Origin: Diplonema papillatum
Taxonomy: Eukaryota > Euglenozoa > Diplonemea > Diplonemida > Diplonemidae
Reading direction: 5' to 3'
Assembly: GCA_030068145.1 (NCBI GenBank)
Contig: JAPJBO010000444.1
Location: 1-64,000 of the forward strand
Length of the DNA stretch: 64,000 nucleotides
Under the pieces are notes generated by a model. It saw nothing but the letters and a program-made list of their open reading frames with translations, made no database searches and was not told the origin of the DNA. The position numbers were made by a program, and so were the translations under genes. This document shows positions 1 to 10,397 of this stretch, one piece after another (position 1 is the stretch's first letter; each line of letters begins with the position of its first letter).

Positions 1-192
1 CTTGTGTCTTTTTGAAAATGGCAAAAAAAAAATTTCCAGAAAAAAAATGGGTTTTTTGAATTTTAAAAGTTTGGAACAAACTCTGCGGTAATTTTTGCGG
101 AAGTTGAGCAAAATTTTTTTTTGCCAAAATTTTTTTTTGGGGTTCATCGGCCCCGCGGGAGCGTTTTAAAAAGACACAAGGTTCTGACCCTG
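1..192. mobile_element. Small inverted-repeat element (MITE-like), cut by the window start
   Basis: The segment starts with CTTGTGTCTTTTT and ends with AAAAAGACACAAGGTTCTGACCCTG, so its ends are inverted copies of each other. The same unit is present whole and in the opposite orientation at 39214-39416, where both ends begin with the 20-base repeat CAGGGTCAAAACCTTGTGTC. Here about a dozen terminal bases lie outside the window. The interior is A/T-rich with a short GC-rich block (CGGCCCCGCGGG). It has no coding capacity. The CAGGG terminus suggests a hAT-derived MITE, but no target duplication could be found for either copy. Confidence 0.7.
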
Positions 193-463
193 CATGCTAT
201 GGACCCCCCTATGGACCCCCTATGGGCCCCCCCATGACCCCCTATGACTGCTGTGGTAGCCTACCCACACCCGCCAGCCCGTGGGTTTTTTTTTTTTTTT
301 TTTTGAGGATGGACGGGTGACCCGCCCATCTAGACCGGCGTATAAATCCCTGGTCGCAGTGCCGCGCTTTTTTTAGCAGTGTCTGTCAGTGCTCCCAGGG
401 TGAGCTGGAGCTAGAGATGGGTAGCTCCACCACAACCAAAATGCTAGCTTTGACTCCAGCTTC
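193..463. other. Low-complexity spacer
   Basis: The stretch holds degenerate repeats of the type CTATGGACCCCC, a run of about 20 T at 283-304 and a short GC-rich segment. No gene is seen. Confidence 0.5.
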
Positions 464-1520
464 TTAGATTGGATCCCACCGCCAACCCCCCAACATGCCA
501 GAGGAAGCAAACACCAGCAATTTCATGCTGTTCGTGCAGTGTACAAGCTGGGTAGTGACCCTGCATGGGGACGCGATGCCTAGCCTCACCATTTCCTCAG
601 CATGACTCTGCTGCAGGTGACTACGACGCTCCCCACAGGAACGGCTCGCTGGCCGATCACGCACAGGAAAAAACGTGGCCTTCCAGACCGAATCGAATCT
701 GGCCCGCACGTCGGGCTTCATTCTCTCCAGAAGCGGTCCCGTGTCCATGACGGGCACTGCTGCCACATGGAGCGGAGCTTCTCTCTCGGTCGGAGACACG
801 GGAAGGCGGGTGCTGTGCGCGCGCCTGGTGATACTATGGCGTCCCCAGGTACGTGGGAGGTATGGCTCCGGGGGAATCGATTGCTTGGTTGCTTGCGAAG
901 TATTGGTAAAAGAAGCGCTCTGGTGACACGAGGGAGAATAAGGCTGTGACGCCACAAAACTTGATCCCCCAACAGGCTCGGCCGGAATTCCATTTTCGGG
1001 CAGGCTGCCCGCCACTTCGTAGTCGCCGAGTGCAGATGGTAGCGGAGGGAAAGCCGGGGGGGCACCCACAGACACGGGCTATCCTGCGGCACAAACATTC
1101 CCGGGAGTAGGCTGTCGCCAGATGAGGGGAACCCCCGGACACCAGCTGGCGTCACAAATGGAGCAACCACACAAGTTGCGGAATTCCACAACGCGGGTCC
1201 GTGAAAACCAAAAGGGTCAAGCCCTTCGAACAGAGAAAAATAACCAGCCTCCCCCGGCTGCAACGAACTGCCGTATCGCTCGTCCGGGGCGTTGCCGGGA
1301 CTTCGGGTTGCCGGGACCACGGGCTTGGTTGGTTGAGGAGGAGCAGGCACCGACTCCGGGCCCAGTGCGCGATCCCGCTTGCGGCGGCGTCGCACTGCGG
1401 GGTTGATGCGCCTCTTCCTGCGGGCCACCGGGCTCTCAGACGACTCCGGCCACCGGCGCTCAACCCAGACCTTCGCAACCGCCCTCAGCAGGGTCGGAGC
1501 TCTCCAGCTTCATCACCATG
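464..1520 (-). CDS. Unidentified repeat-associated open frames, minus strand
   Basis: Two overlapping frames read leftward. One, from about 1520 to 718, begins without a clear ATG and has a basic N-terminal stretch (RRKRRINPAVRRRRKR) followed by a Pro/Gly/Ser-rich body. The other, 1075-464, is Pro/Ser-rich and contains the motif LLERMKPDVRARFDSVWK. I recognise no domain. Just upstream on the same strand (1500-1985) lies a repeat that recurs at 57541-57990, so the frames probably belong to a repeated element rather than a host gene. Composition alone keeps the frames open, so they may not be genes at all. Confidence 0.25.
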
Positions 1521-1985
1521 CAGAGCTCCTCCTGACGGGGGTTCAGTAGTATGTGTCGTCTGCCGAAGCAGCCGGAGACAGCAGGCGCAGGGGGCAGGTC
1601 TTGCTCTACAATTTTCTTCTTCAAGGAGACCCGCCCCCGGCAATCCCGACTGTCCAATCACTGTCGAGAAAGGTTTGCGCCCTATAGTGATGAGGTGGTT
1701 GACCAGGCCCCCACGAAGCCTTATACACAACACGGCTACAACACGAGGATGCAGCCCTGCTTAGGTGTGCACTCAGCCATCACAGGGCCTCAGATCTCGC
1801 TACTTGACCTGACACAGCTGCCACCCAGAAGGCCGCAGCAGTAACCTTCGCAATGAAGGCACGCGCGGCTGAGTGTATGTAGGCGATCCATACAACAGCT
1901 GCATCAGACGCAGCTTGATCCGAGAGCTCGCTAGGGGAGGTGACGCTGCTCACCTGCCAGTCTCACAACTGACTGCTGCGAGGCG
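1500..1985 (-). repeat. Dispersed repeat, copy 1
   Basis: Read on the minus strand it begins near GCAGTCAGTTGTGAGACTGG and continues through AGGTGAGCAGCGTCACC and the stretch coding for a conserved GGGCCTGGTCAACCACCTC. It aligns along most of its length with 57541-57930 on the plus strand, with several short indels. A fragment with AGGTGAGCAGCGACACCTCCCC recurs at 35961. The type of element is not clear. Confidence 0.6.
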
Positions 1986-2284
1986 AGGTGAAAATATTCT
2001 TATTATTTTTTCCCGTCAACAACTTGCTCAATCTCACATTTTTCTGATGTGTTATGATGACTAGCGTTCAGGCTGGTGTTTTTTGATATTGTTTGCTGCG
2101 TGATGCCCCGCTTCTTGTTCTACCTCTTACCTTAACCATACTTCAACGTCTCTGTGTTTGTTGTTTACCCCCAACTGAAATGAAAACCAATGTTGAAGGT
2201 GCCGGCCATTTCCCCCCTTTGTCTTGACTTCAGCCATACTTCAACTCTCTTAATGCCGTCTGTGCCCCTTGCTTTCTCAAAGTT

Positions 2285-2475
2285 GCAGCAAAGCCACACC
2301 ACAAGCCCTGAAGTCACGTCGGCAAGGTCACACCACGATCTGTCAAAGCCGCTCCGGAAAAGCCTTGTCTTCCGGCCAAGTAGTGCCACCAACGTCCCAG
2401 GCCGCACGGCCAAGTGTTGCACAGCCAAGTCCGTAGTGGCGCTATTTTGTTGCCCGCCGCACGTAGGGAAGGGTC
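2285..2475 (+). repeat. Dispersed repeat shared with 32985-33150
   Basis: The stretch around GGTCACACCACGATCTG and AAGTGTTGCACAGCCAAGTCC reappears in reverse complement at 32985-33150, inside the second hAT-type element. The pogo-like element starts only 13 bp downstream. No coding function is visible between 1990 and 2487. Confidence 0.65.
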
Positions 2476-2487
2476 TTTTTTTACATA

Positions 2488-3551
2488 CCGTCCCGCTCTT
2501 AGTTTATGAATTTCTAATTTATGAATACGGCCAAAATTAAATAATTATTTATAAATTAGAAATTCACTAAACAGGACCCCACAAATTAAAATCATGGCTT
2601 CTGTCCCTGAGCTCTTCAGGGCTGTTGATGAAAGGGCGCTGGACGTCAGCGTTGTCGAACTTGGAGTAAGCCGGCTACTGAACGAACGGTCCTTTCGGCA
2701 GATGAAATTCGGAAGCTGACCTGGAGAAAACGGTGGGGTAGCACCATGGGGAAAATTACCCTACAAGCGCCATGTCAAGTACCAGTGCCTTGCTCAAGAT
2801 ATTGACCGCCTGAACCGTGAATCCATCGTGTACTCATGGGCCGCCTCTGGTGTGCACCGAGCACTCGGTCTTCAGCAACCCGTGGACTCAAAAGGAGCCC
2901 CCATCACTGTCGTGTTTGACAAGTACAAAGCCCTCTACGACGAGGAGAAAAACTGGGACAAGGATCTTGTCGAGACTGTTGAGGAGGAAGGCAATTCTGA
3001 CATCACCTTGCCAATCTCAAGCCAAGAGATGGCCCCAGCGGCAGTGCCCGCGACACGTTCAACGCAGCCTGCTGCAAAGCCTCCAGCCGGACCAGGGCGC
3101 CCTCCGTCGAAGGCGAAACCCCCTCCGAAGAATCAACCAACACTGAACTCTTTCTTCGCGAAGAAACGAACCCTCGAAGCGTGTGCTGAAGGCGAGCCTG
3201 AAGCGCAGAGGGTTAAGGACGAGTGTACTGGCAAGCCTTTCCCCCCTTTTCCCGCTAACGTTATCTCGGCCGTACTCTTCACCAACGTTTTTGCCCTGCA
3301 GCTAGCGAGTCTTTCACCATTTTTCTTTTACGTTTTCGGCCTGACAACGTACCGTTCTGTCTGTACCGTACCGTCTGTACCGTACCGTGTACTGTACCGT
3401 CTGCAGTACCTCAGTTTCAAAATGTCGGGACGAAATTAATTAATTTAAGCCCAAAATCTTCGGGCCGATGAAAAAATAGTTATTCATAAATTAAAACCCC
3501 CGCTAATTAAGAGCGCGCGAATAAAGAGCCTATAAATTAAGAGCGGGACGG
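2488..3551 (+). mobile_element. Pogo-like (Tc1/mariner-type) DNA transposon, internally deleted
   Basis: Perfect 14-bp terminal inverted repeats CCGTCCCGCTCTTA (2488-2501 and, inverted, 3538-3551) are flanked by TA on both sides (2486-2487, 3552-3553), the target duplication of the Tc1/mariner/pogo superfamily. Subterminal sequence is A/T-rich, with repeated TTTCTAATTTATGAAT near the left end and related TAAATTA motifs at the right end. The single open frame (2594-3439) lacks a DDE/D catalytic core but keeps a PCNA-binding motif, as known for the C-terminus of pogo transposase. At 1,064 bp the element is about half the usual pogo length. I infer a non-autonomous deletion derivative. Confidence 0.75.
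2594..3439 (+). pseudogene. Relic transposon protein with a PCNA-interacting (PIP) box
   Basis: ATG at 2594 opens a frame beginning MASVPELFRAVDERALD. One in-frame TGA at 2717 interrupts it, and the same frame then continues to a stop at 3437-3439. The downstream part has WAASGVHRALGLQQPVD, an acidic segment, a Pro/Lys-rich linker (PPSKAKPPPKNQ), and at 3134-3157 the motif QPTLNSFF followed by AKKR. That fits the PIP-box consensus QxxLxxFF plus basic residues. Pogo transposase of Drosophila is known to bind PCNA through such a box near its C-terminus. No DDE/D core is seen, so this cannot be an active transposase. The TGA could be a true break or a short spliced region. Identification as pogo-derived rests on the TA/TIR structure plus the PIP box. 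Confidence 0.55.
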
Positions 3552-3554
3552 TAA

Positions 3555-4335
3555 GCGCCAGCTTGGAAGGAAATGCTCGACGATGCTGCCAGACAAAGAA
3601 CCGAAGGATCCCAAGTGCTGTATCTACCGAACCACGTGTTGAACGGACGTGAGGTCATGCGGGTCTACCCCTACACGACAAATCACACAAACACGTCTTC
3701 TTGTTTTCTTGTTGCGTTAGTGGGGAGTCATTTGCATGCAAATGAGTACTACACTATGCAAGCTTTTTGGTATGTGACTCCAGAAGGGTCACTTTTGCCG
3801 CGCTTTCGTCGTGGTGCAACCCTTGTCGGTTGCAACTGTTCTTGGAAGTTACTGACTAGTTCATAATCCGAAAAGGAATCGGAATCTTCGCTTTCCCGTT
3901 TGCGCCGACAGGCACGCCGAGATGCGGAGGACGCGAGTAGCCGGGAAGAGCCGGCGGGAGGGCGCGATCGTTGTGCGACCCGTGGAGGGCGCAGTGGTTG
4001 AGCCAAGTCCGACTTCCGTCAGAAACAGAAGCATCAGAGCCCGTGTCAGGTCTGCCATCGAAGAGGGCCGGGCCGGGCGGGGCTGGGTGGGCGCGGTGTG
4101 TTCGGGCCGGCGAGGCCAGTGCCGTCGTCGTCGAGATCGGCGCGTCGTCGTCCTCGTGCGCGCAGCGCGGCGGCGGGTGAGGCCGTGGGGTGCATGACAC
4201 AAACAACAGGTCAAAGTCCTGAGTAGAAAACAACACACAGTGGTGGAGGCGAAGAACAAATCAAATTGTGTTTGTATTGTATTTGCCCCTCTACCTCTAT
4301 ACTTCCTCCCTTCCATTCGGAGTCAAAGCAGCTGC
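3555..4335. repeat. Composite of dispersed repeats
   Basis: The segments AAATGCTCGACGATGCTGCC and ACCACGTGTTGAACGGACG (3570-3690) recur at 54705-54840 in the ABCG intron and, inverted, at 40030-40090. The palindromic ATTTGCATGCAAAT (3730) recurs at 56335. The stretch 4180-4330 with CCCTTCCATTCGGAGTC matches 54840-54970 in part. A GC-rich block at 3900-4200 keeps frames open on both strands (for example an Arg-rich minus-strand frame), but no domain is recognisable and I do not call it a gene. Confidence 0.55.
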
Positions 4336-4344
4336 GTCGAGTTT

Positions 4345-4425
4345 TTCCCCCGAACTTTGCGCGTCCACATGTGGACCGGACGTATTTTCTCTGAGACCGA
4401 AAACGGAGCGTAAGCCCTGCCTCTG
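4345..4425 (+). repeat. Short dispersed repeat with CCACATGTGG palindrome
   Basis: GTCCACATGTGGAC followed by CGTATTTTCTCTGAGACCG and AACGGAGCGTAAGCCCTGC matches, inverted, 32893-32975. The same AGCGTAAGCCCT end also closes the CACATGTGG iteron unit at 34930. These appear to be terminal pieces of one repeat family. Confidence 0.6.
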
Positions 4426-4439
4426 GTGGCCAAAACACT

Positions 4440-4478
4440 ATTCTCGTCTAAACTCGTATGATGAGTTTAGACGAGAAT
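4440..4478. repeat. Perfect hairpin
   Basis: Arms ATTCTCGTCTAAACTC (4440-4455) and its exact reverse complement (4463-4478) enclose a 7-base loop. It lies directly downstream of the CCACATGTGG repeat. Function unknown. Confidence 0.7.
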
Positions 4479-4552
4479 CTGATACGAGAATACGACTCGT
4501 ACACGACTCGTATGCACTGAATGCCTATAGGGGGGCAAGACGGCGCTTTCCC

Positions 4553-4745
4553 GTGAGGCCGCCAGCCAGAGCGCCCCCGGCTGTGTCAACCGACGCCGTC
4601 ACCCACGGTGGCGCGTCCGGCGGAACGGCCTAAGGCCCACCTCAGAAGTTGCGAGGTTGGCCTGATCGTCCGGAAACTTCTCGGAGAGATGATCCCTGCA
4701 CTCACACTCGGCTCTCTCTCTCTCTCTGCAATATCTCTGCAATAT
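4553..4745 (+). repeat. Dispersed repeat ending in a (TC)n tract, copy 1
   Basis: A GC-rich head (CCAGAGCGCCCCCGGCTG) is followed by the line GGAGAGATGATCCCTGCACTC and then CTCTCTCTCTCT. Other copies are at 26440-26625, 42820-42875 (tail only) and 55667-55860. All end in the same CT microsatellite, a layout reminiscent of a SINE with a simple-repeat tail. No RNA polymerase III boxes were identified with confidence. Confidence 0.55.
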
Positions 4746-5112
4746 GGTCCCGTGCTAAAAAAGGCCGTCTTTTTAAGTAGTAAAAGCTGCAGCGATCACT
4801 TAACACATGGTGGTCAATTGTAGCGGGTAACGGTCGGTAACCGTCGCATCACATACAAATATTTGCTTCAGAATGCTCGCAGTGTATCTGGCAAACTTAT
4901 CCAACATAAGAGCAAGAATGGCAGAAGTAGGGCAAACACGAAATCATCGGTATTTGCCAATATTCGACCAAACAGCGACCCCGCGCACTTCACTTCTACT
5001 AACTACTACCACCACATTTTCAACTAAACTTCGAAAATGCTCAGTGGACACCTCCGAGTACGGTGGTGTTTGAGGTGGGGTGGGGGTTAGAAGCCCTAAA
5101 GTGTGGGACTTG
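4746..5112. other. Upstream region of the helicase gene
   Basis: No gene is seen. The region is moderately A/T-rich, with a short ACCACCAC run near 5010. An in-frame TGA at 5071 precedes the helicase frame, so the start lies downstream of it or in an upstream exon spliced at about 5090 (GGGGTTAG). Confidence 0.4.
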
Positions 5113-8100
5113 ATGCAGATGAATGGGTCCTGTGTATCGCTAAAGGCTGGCGTGCGGGTACAACGAAGACTGATCGCAATGGGTACCTCTGGTGCTTCTG
5201 CTGGGTTCCTCATCGAATCGAAGACGGGACAAAAGGAACCCGGTTACGTTCCACTGGCACTTATCAACACGCGGGGTCCTAAAACAAAGGATACTTGGTC
5301 GAAGTGGGAGCAGCCTACAACGTTCGAACAGAACACATGGAAGCCGAAAATGTTGTTCACAAATTTCGACCACATTCGAAACAACCTCATTGACCCACGC
5401 TTTCCCAATGAGCAAATGGAATCCGTTCCATATTCAGCTTGGGATGCGCGTATGGGACACGGTTCACACACGCCTGTAGGTACTGCCCTCCTTTTGTTGT
5501 TGTGAGAACAGAACTAACCTTCTCCTCGACTATCTGCGAAGCAAGGGCCGGCGACCTCAAGAACTTAAGAGAAAACCTTACCACAGCAGAGGGTGGCAAA
5601 CTGCCACACTTTGAGAAATGGAAGGACACCACTGCGCGAAGCTGTTGAGCAAACCGCACCGAGATTCAAACTCTCGAACGAAGTAGCTTTCTATACGAGT
5701 ACCACATTCTCAGGTATCGAATGGACGGATCTCGAGGAGCGCGAACGATTCTACTACCACATGATCTTGTCCCCAGATCCCGAGATGGTCGGTCTACATC
5801 CGCACATTTGTTCAGTACTGAGAAACATTGGGATCAGCCGCTTGACGCGTGCACAAACAGAGGGCCTGTATTATTTGAATAGAGGCCGTGACCTCATGCT
5901 CGGTAGCCATCCGGGCTCGGGAAAGACATCCGCAGCCGTCTGGCATGTCTTGAATAAAGTCTTGAAAGAATATCCTAATGCGCCTTTTAGTACGCTGTGG
6001 ATTTGCCCACATGAGAATTTAGCACGGCAGACTCTCCGGTGGTTTGTGACTCTCGGCAAGCTTGTTGGCGTGCCGGATGAGCGGACATTTTGCTTGTGCA
6101 TCGACTCCAAAGACCTGAAAGACAATTTCGAAGAATGCATGGTCAATCGTCCGGCAGTGCTTATTGGGACACCGAACCGACTCGGGGACCTGCTCCACAC
6201 GCGAGACTCGCCTCTGTGGGGGATTGAAACAACTACACTGCAGCGAATAGTAGTTGATGAGGCAGACGAAGTTCTCCCATCGACATCAGACGATACCCTT
6301 GGCTCCGCTTTGATGTACAGTCTTTCGGTGCATGCTCGGAATAAGAGGAAGCACATTAAGGTCGGAGACGTTGCACAGCAGAAGATCTTTCTTACTTCAA
6401 CGCTCGACAACGAAGGGAAGTCGCATCTGATGAAATGGTTTCGAAGTCGGCAAGGATTCATTATCGAAAATCACTACGGTCGTACAATCGAAAAAGCGCA
6501 GGGATCTGTCAGCAAGCCGACTGACAAAAATACTGACGATGTCAGTGCACAGACCACAGATTTTAGAAGGCTGGAAGAAGATGGCCGCTATCGCGAGTTT
6601 GCACTTTACGGGGCAATGTCCCTGCAGAAAGATATTTCGCATGTTGCGGTGCTGGCCCCACCATCAACGGTTGCCAAGCGGTGGGCGTGCCTTGCAGCCG
6701 TAGTAAAGGCGGCTTTTGAGACTCAAAACGCAGAAGCGGAAAAGCTTGACCCTGCGGACCGAGTTTACTTCCGCGGCCTCATCGTTGTCCGGGATGGCAG
6801 CGAAGCCAAAGACGCTGCCCTCGAGTTGTACAAAGTTGGTATGCTAACATTTTGCGGTATTGCCAGCTCGCGGTGGTGCCTGCCTTGCTGCTACTTTATC
6901 GAGGAAGGGCCAGGGATATCGCAATAGGGCCCGGGTTCCAAGACGGATAAGAAGATTGCTGTGTGTGTGTCTAACATGAGCCTGCGAGCATTGAACCACG
7001 TCGATTGAGAGCAAGGACGTTGTCCGGAGACTAAGTCTTTGGAAGTCTTCTCTGTGCGCGCAAACCGTATTGGTATAAGAATATCAAACAAATTCAGGAT
7101 TCAAGGGAAAACTCGGCCGATTAGAAAACCCGACGGCTCTAGAGTCCTATGCCAACGGAAACCTACCGCTGCTTGTAACGACGGAAAAATTCGCTCGGGG
7201 AATGGACTTGCCATTCTTAACGCATGTGTTTATTGCGGTCCCCATAGCAAGCCCAGCGGCCTACATTCGCATGGCAGGTCGGGTTGGTCGCTGCGGACGG
7301 TCGGGGGCTTGTTTCGTTGTGTACACCCCTCACGAGGCTAAAATGCTGAAGGTAGTCGAGAGCCGTTTGAATATCAACATCGACCGTCACAGTGCGCGCT
7401 CCTTCTCTGAGAACCACTTTCTCGAACTCCCGCTTCCGTTGGCGACACTGCTGGGCGAAGGCGAGTCCCTGGAACATGCCATCCAAGAAAACTGTCCACC
7501 GAGCACAGCGGGTAGCTTGGACAGGGGTAGCCTTTCGCTTCTCAAGTCTTTTCTGATTGATGATCCAGCAGCGGTAAACACACTTTTGCCTGACGGCCGG
7601 GACCCGTACGAATTGACGACCCTCGACTCTTCGCGTAACGTGGTAGCAGCGGATGGCAGCCTGAAACCGCTTATTGATCCCCGCCTGTGGCCCGCTGGAG
7701 CTTCGGGTGGAACACTGTTGGCGACAGAAGAAAAAGTCGAGCTCGAAAAGCGCAACAGCCATGAATATTACGACGTTTACGCAGCCAGTAACTTTCACCA
7801 CACATCAAATCCCTTTGAGCAGCGACGCGCGCCGATGCCTTCCGGAAGGTGTGTATACTATTATAGTTTTCGACGATGGGCCGTTAGTACTTCCGTGGCT
7901 CGGCTATTTAGCTTGCTCGCGTTCTTCGGTTCGTCGTGTGGCCTGCTGTTCTTTGTTGAGTAGCAGTATCGCTGAACTTTTTTCAGGTCTTTCTGCGCGG
8001 TTGCCGCTTCCTCAGCAACAGGAACGTAAGTTGAAGGGTTTCAATTACTTGGCTCATTTGTGTGCAGCAAACTTCACTCACCGCACAACAGCATGCATCC

Positions 8101-8206
8101 TGATCTCAAGGTCCAGTATGGAGTCGATAAGAGTCTTGATGCGGTTGTAGCTTCAGAGAAAACGAAGAACCTCAACGATGTAAACTTCGATTCTTCTTCG
8201 ATACTG
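5113..8206 (+). CDS. DEAD-box ATP-dependent RNA helicase, probably mitochondrial; at least five exons
   Basis: Exons read as 5113-5475, 5590-6838 (or from 5587), 7098-7848, 7987-8025 and 8068-8206, all with GT-AG introns. They join in frame for 847 codons. The N-terminus (start at ATG 5113 or 5119) is rich in Arg, Ser and Ala with few acids, like a mitochondrial transit peptide. Helicase motifs appear in order: Q-like RLTRAQT, motif I GSHPGSGKT (about residue 226), Ia PHENLARQ, Ib GTPNRL, II VDEADEV (about residue 344), III TSTLD in place of SAT, V TTEKFARGMDLP, and VI RMAGRVGRCGRSG in place of HRIGRTGR. The family unwinds RNA or remodels RNA-protein complexes using ATP. The divergent motifs III and VI resemble organellar DEAD proteins (Mrh4-like), which is an inference. 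The 3' end is unsettled: reading on from 8206 gives a stop at 8279-8281, or a further exon may be used. Confidence 0.88.
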
Positions 8207-8271
8207 GTATGTATCAAACATCTCTTAGAACCCCTTAGAAATAACTCTAGAACATTCGCTCGGGTGTACCG

Positions 8272-8604
8272 CGCAGAATAAGTAAGCTTTGCATCGTTAT
8301 CTGCTCGGAGTCGAGTGTCGTAGTTTCAGTACAAAAGCTTGCTCGCTTTTCTCAAGCAGCCGTGAGGTTTCTGCAAGCGGACCCTATTCAACTGCACACA
8401 TACAGCGCTTGCGTGATGCCATGTCTGGTCGCAGCCTTTGTCAAACACCGATTAAGGGGAGTGCGGTCAGATGAGCCATCGCGGCTGCTTGTCGAAGGCT
8501 TTCTCAGCTCTAGTGTCTACGAGCACTTGCTCGTTGATTCTCAATCTCTTGCTTTGCCTAGCCGTGTTTTTACATGTTTTATTTTCTACTTCCACCTTCG
8601 ATAG
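8272..8604 (+). CDS. Possible terminal exon of the helicase gene
   Basis: A frame from about 8340 to 8604 reads LARFSQAAVRFLQADPIQLH and continues through VRSDEPSRLLVEGFLSSSVYEH. It is in phase with the exon ending at 8206 only if the acceptor AAAG|CTT near 8337 is used. The better-looking acceptor TTTCAG at about 8330 instead gives a stop after a dozen codons. Helical, Leu-rich content fits a helicase C-terminal tail, but the join is not proven. Between 8605 and 8812 I see nothing. Confidence 0.4.
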   Translation, partial: RRISKLCIVICSESSVVVSVQKLARFSQAAVRFLQADPIQLHTYSACVMPCLVAAFVKHRLRGVRSDEPSRLLVEGFLSSSVYEHLLVDSQSLALPSRVFTCFIFYFHLR

Positions 8605-8949
8605 CAGCATCCCGCTCAATAAGAACGCCAGTCCGCGTTCAGCTGCGAAGTATGACGTATAGTGGCCTTCCATCACGAGAACTGCGAGTCGGGAGCAGCC
8701 GCTAGTCGCATCTCGCAGCGGCCTCCCACAACGGTGTCTTCGGGCACCACCAACCAGCGGTGGGATCCTGGTGACCGCCAGGTATCCGGGGTCAAAAGCA
8801 CTGCAACACACTCAGGGGATTAGCTTCTATATCCACATTTGGACTGACAGTCCAAGTTTGGAAAGGCCGCCGAGAAGAAGAAAGAAAAAGAAGAGAAAAA
8901 CGCCGCTCCTGGTCCAGGAACGTGACGGTCAACCACAGCTTGCAAAGCT

Positions 8950-9160
8950 TGAGTCGGAGGCAGCTCAGTGTCACAACCGCCCTGCGGCTGACCGTCTCGA
9001 CGAGCTTGTGTTCAGCGCGAGCGCCAAGCCCCAAGGTGCGCCAAGCCTTGATGCTTTAGTTTGGGAAATCGGTAGCCACTTGACCCGTAGGCCCGTGGCT
9101 CTGCAGTACCGCCGAACACGTGAAGCTTGGCTCCCGTGTAGCAGGCTTTCCCTGGTACCT
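8950..9160 (+). repeat. Dispersed repeat family R1, copy 1
   Basis: The stretch with GCGCCAAGCCTTGATGCTTT, GGTAGCCACTTGACC and GAAGCTTGGCTCCCGTGTAG recurs at 33154-33263 (same strand) and, inverted, at 39440-39600. A fourth, inverted, partial copy at 42363-42725 holds an 18S rRNA fragment. No open frame is conserved between copies. Confidence 0.65.
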
Positions 9161-9267
9161 ATGCCGCCAGGGATTTTCCCCTTTAGTGAAAAAAAAAAAA
9201 TTCACTAAAAAAAAAATTCCCAAAATGGGCTTGGTGAAAAAACTTTTTTCACTAAAGGGATTTTGCG

Positions 9268-9480
9268 TTGCTGGGTGTAGGTGGTCAGGGCGCGGGTTGT
9301 GGTGGACAGTGTGGGTGGGCGTGGGTGGTGGGCGCTGGTGGTGGAGTGGGTGCGTGTTGTGTGTGGTCGGGGCGTGGGTTGTGGGTGGTAAGGGCGCGGG
9401 TTGTGGTGGACAGTGTGGGTGGGCGTGGGTGGTGGGCTGGTGGTGAAGTGGGTGCGTGTTGTGTGTGGTCAGGGTGTGGT
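9268..9480. repeat. GT-rich minisatellite
   Basis: Units such as GGGCGCGGGTTGTGGTGGAC and GTGTGGGTGGGCGTGGGTGG are repeated, with a longer period of about 130 bp present nearly twice. Open frames across it in several registers are by-products of the repeat. Confidence 0.8.
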
Positions 9481-10397
9481 TTAAGCGGCCCAACAACAGG
9501 TCTGTATGATGCGGACCGTATCCAAGGCGGAAATCGAGTCAACCAGTGTCCGGATTTGACGACCGGATTCAACGACCGGATATCTGGCGTCCAATTTGAC
9601 GAGATTTATGGCGGCAGCTCCATCACCTGGTGTCCACCGGAACAAGTTCTTGTCTCCTTTCAGGCATAGCGCCCACAAAATCACAAATCAATTCATCACA
9701 TTACATCACACCAGAGCCGGGTTGAGACACAAAAAAGCCAGAGGGACCCCCGCTTATGGGGCTACGAGGTCAACGACGCGTACCACACACAGACAGACAC
9801 AGGCACGTGTCGACTGGCACCCACACCACACCACACCGGCAGAAAAACTTTTCTGCCGGAGTGAAATTTTTTTTCACCACGGGTTTGGCCCGAAACTGGT
9901 GAGTGGAAAAACCCCTGTATGCCGCCGAGAAAAAATAAATAAAAAATGGGACTACACCACCACCAAGCCCCGGCAGAGTGGCCAATGTGCATCCGAGGGC
10001 CTCTCAGGGCCCAGCCTTGTCGTGAAGATACGTCGCGTCGCGCTGTATTGAGCCTATTTCCTGGGCTGCAGGTCTTTCGAAGGATTCGGCGAATACTATG
10101 TATTGAATGGGTCGGCGGGTGTGAGGCAACTTCTGTTCGCGCTGCCCTTGCGACAGGGTGGTGGAGGAGGGGAGCAAGCTAGCTTGGATGTCTGTGCATG
10201 ATGGACAATACCGTTTCTTCGGGCCTGGAAATTTGGTGTACTAAACCCCCTACACGTATATTATTTACTTATTTATTAGTAAATAATACACGGGAAAGCA
10301 AATAATAAACGAATCGATTTATGAAGCAAATAATAAACGAACTGTAAATTCGGCCGGATATTATTTGCTAACCACCCGCAAGGACCCTTCAACACAC

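Larger units (their letters stand above)
8877..9920. mobile_element. Sequence inserted into hAT copy 1
   Basis: The hAT sequence GCCGCCGAGA occurs at 8866-8875 and again at 9921-9930, whereas the other hAT copy has it once (31243 region). The roughly 1 kb between them is therefore an insertion with a duplication of about 9-10 bp. It carries a dispersed repeat (8950-9160), an A/T-rich inverted repeat (CCCTTTAGTG... / ...CACTAAAGGG, 9180-9260), a GT-rich minisatellite and short hairpins (for example GGCAGAAAAACTTTTCTGCC near 9840). No terminal inverted repeats were recognised, so the class is unknown. Confidence 0.55.

Noticed and set aside
9056-9669. Frames across the GT-rich minisatellite
   Set aside because: Low-complexity His/Pro/Thr or Gly/Trp/Val peptides are produced by the repeat.
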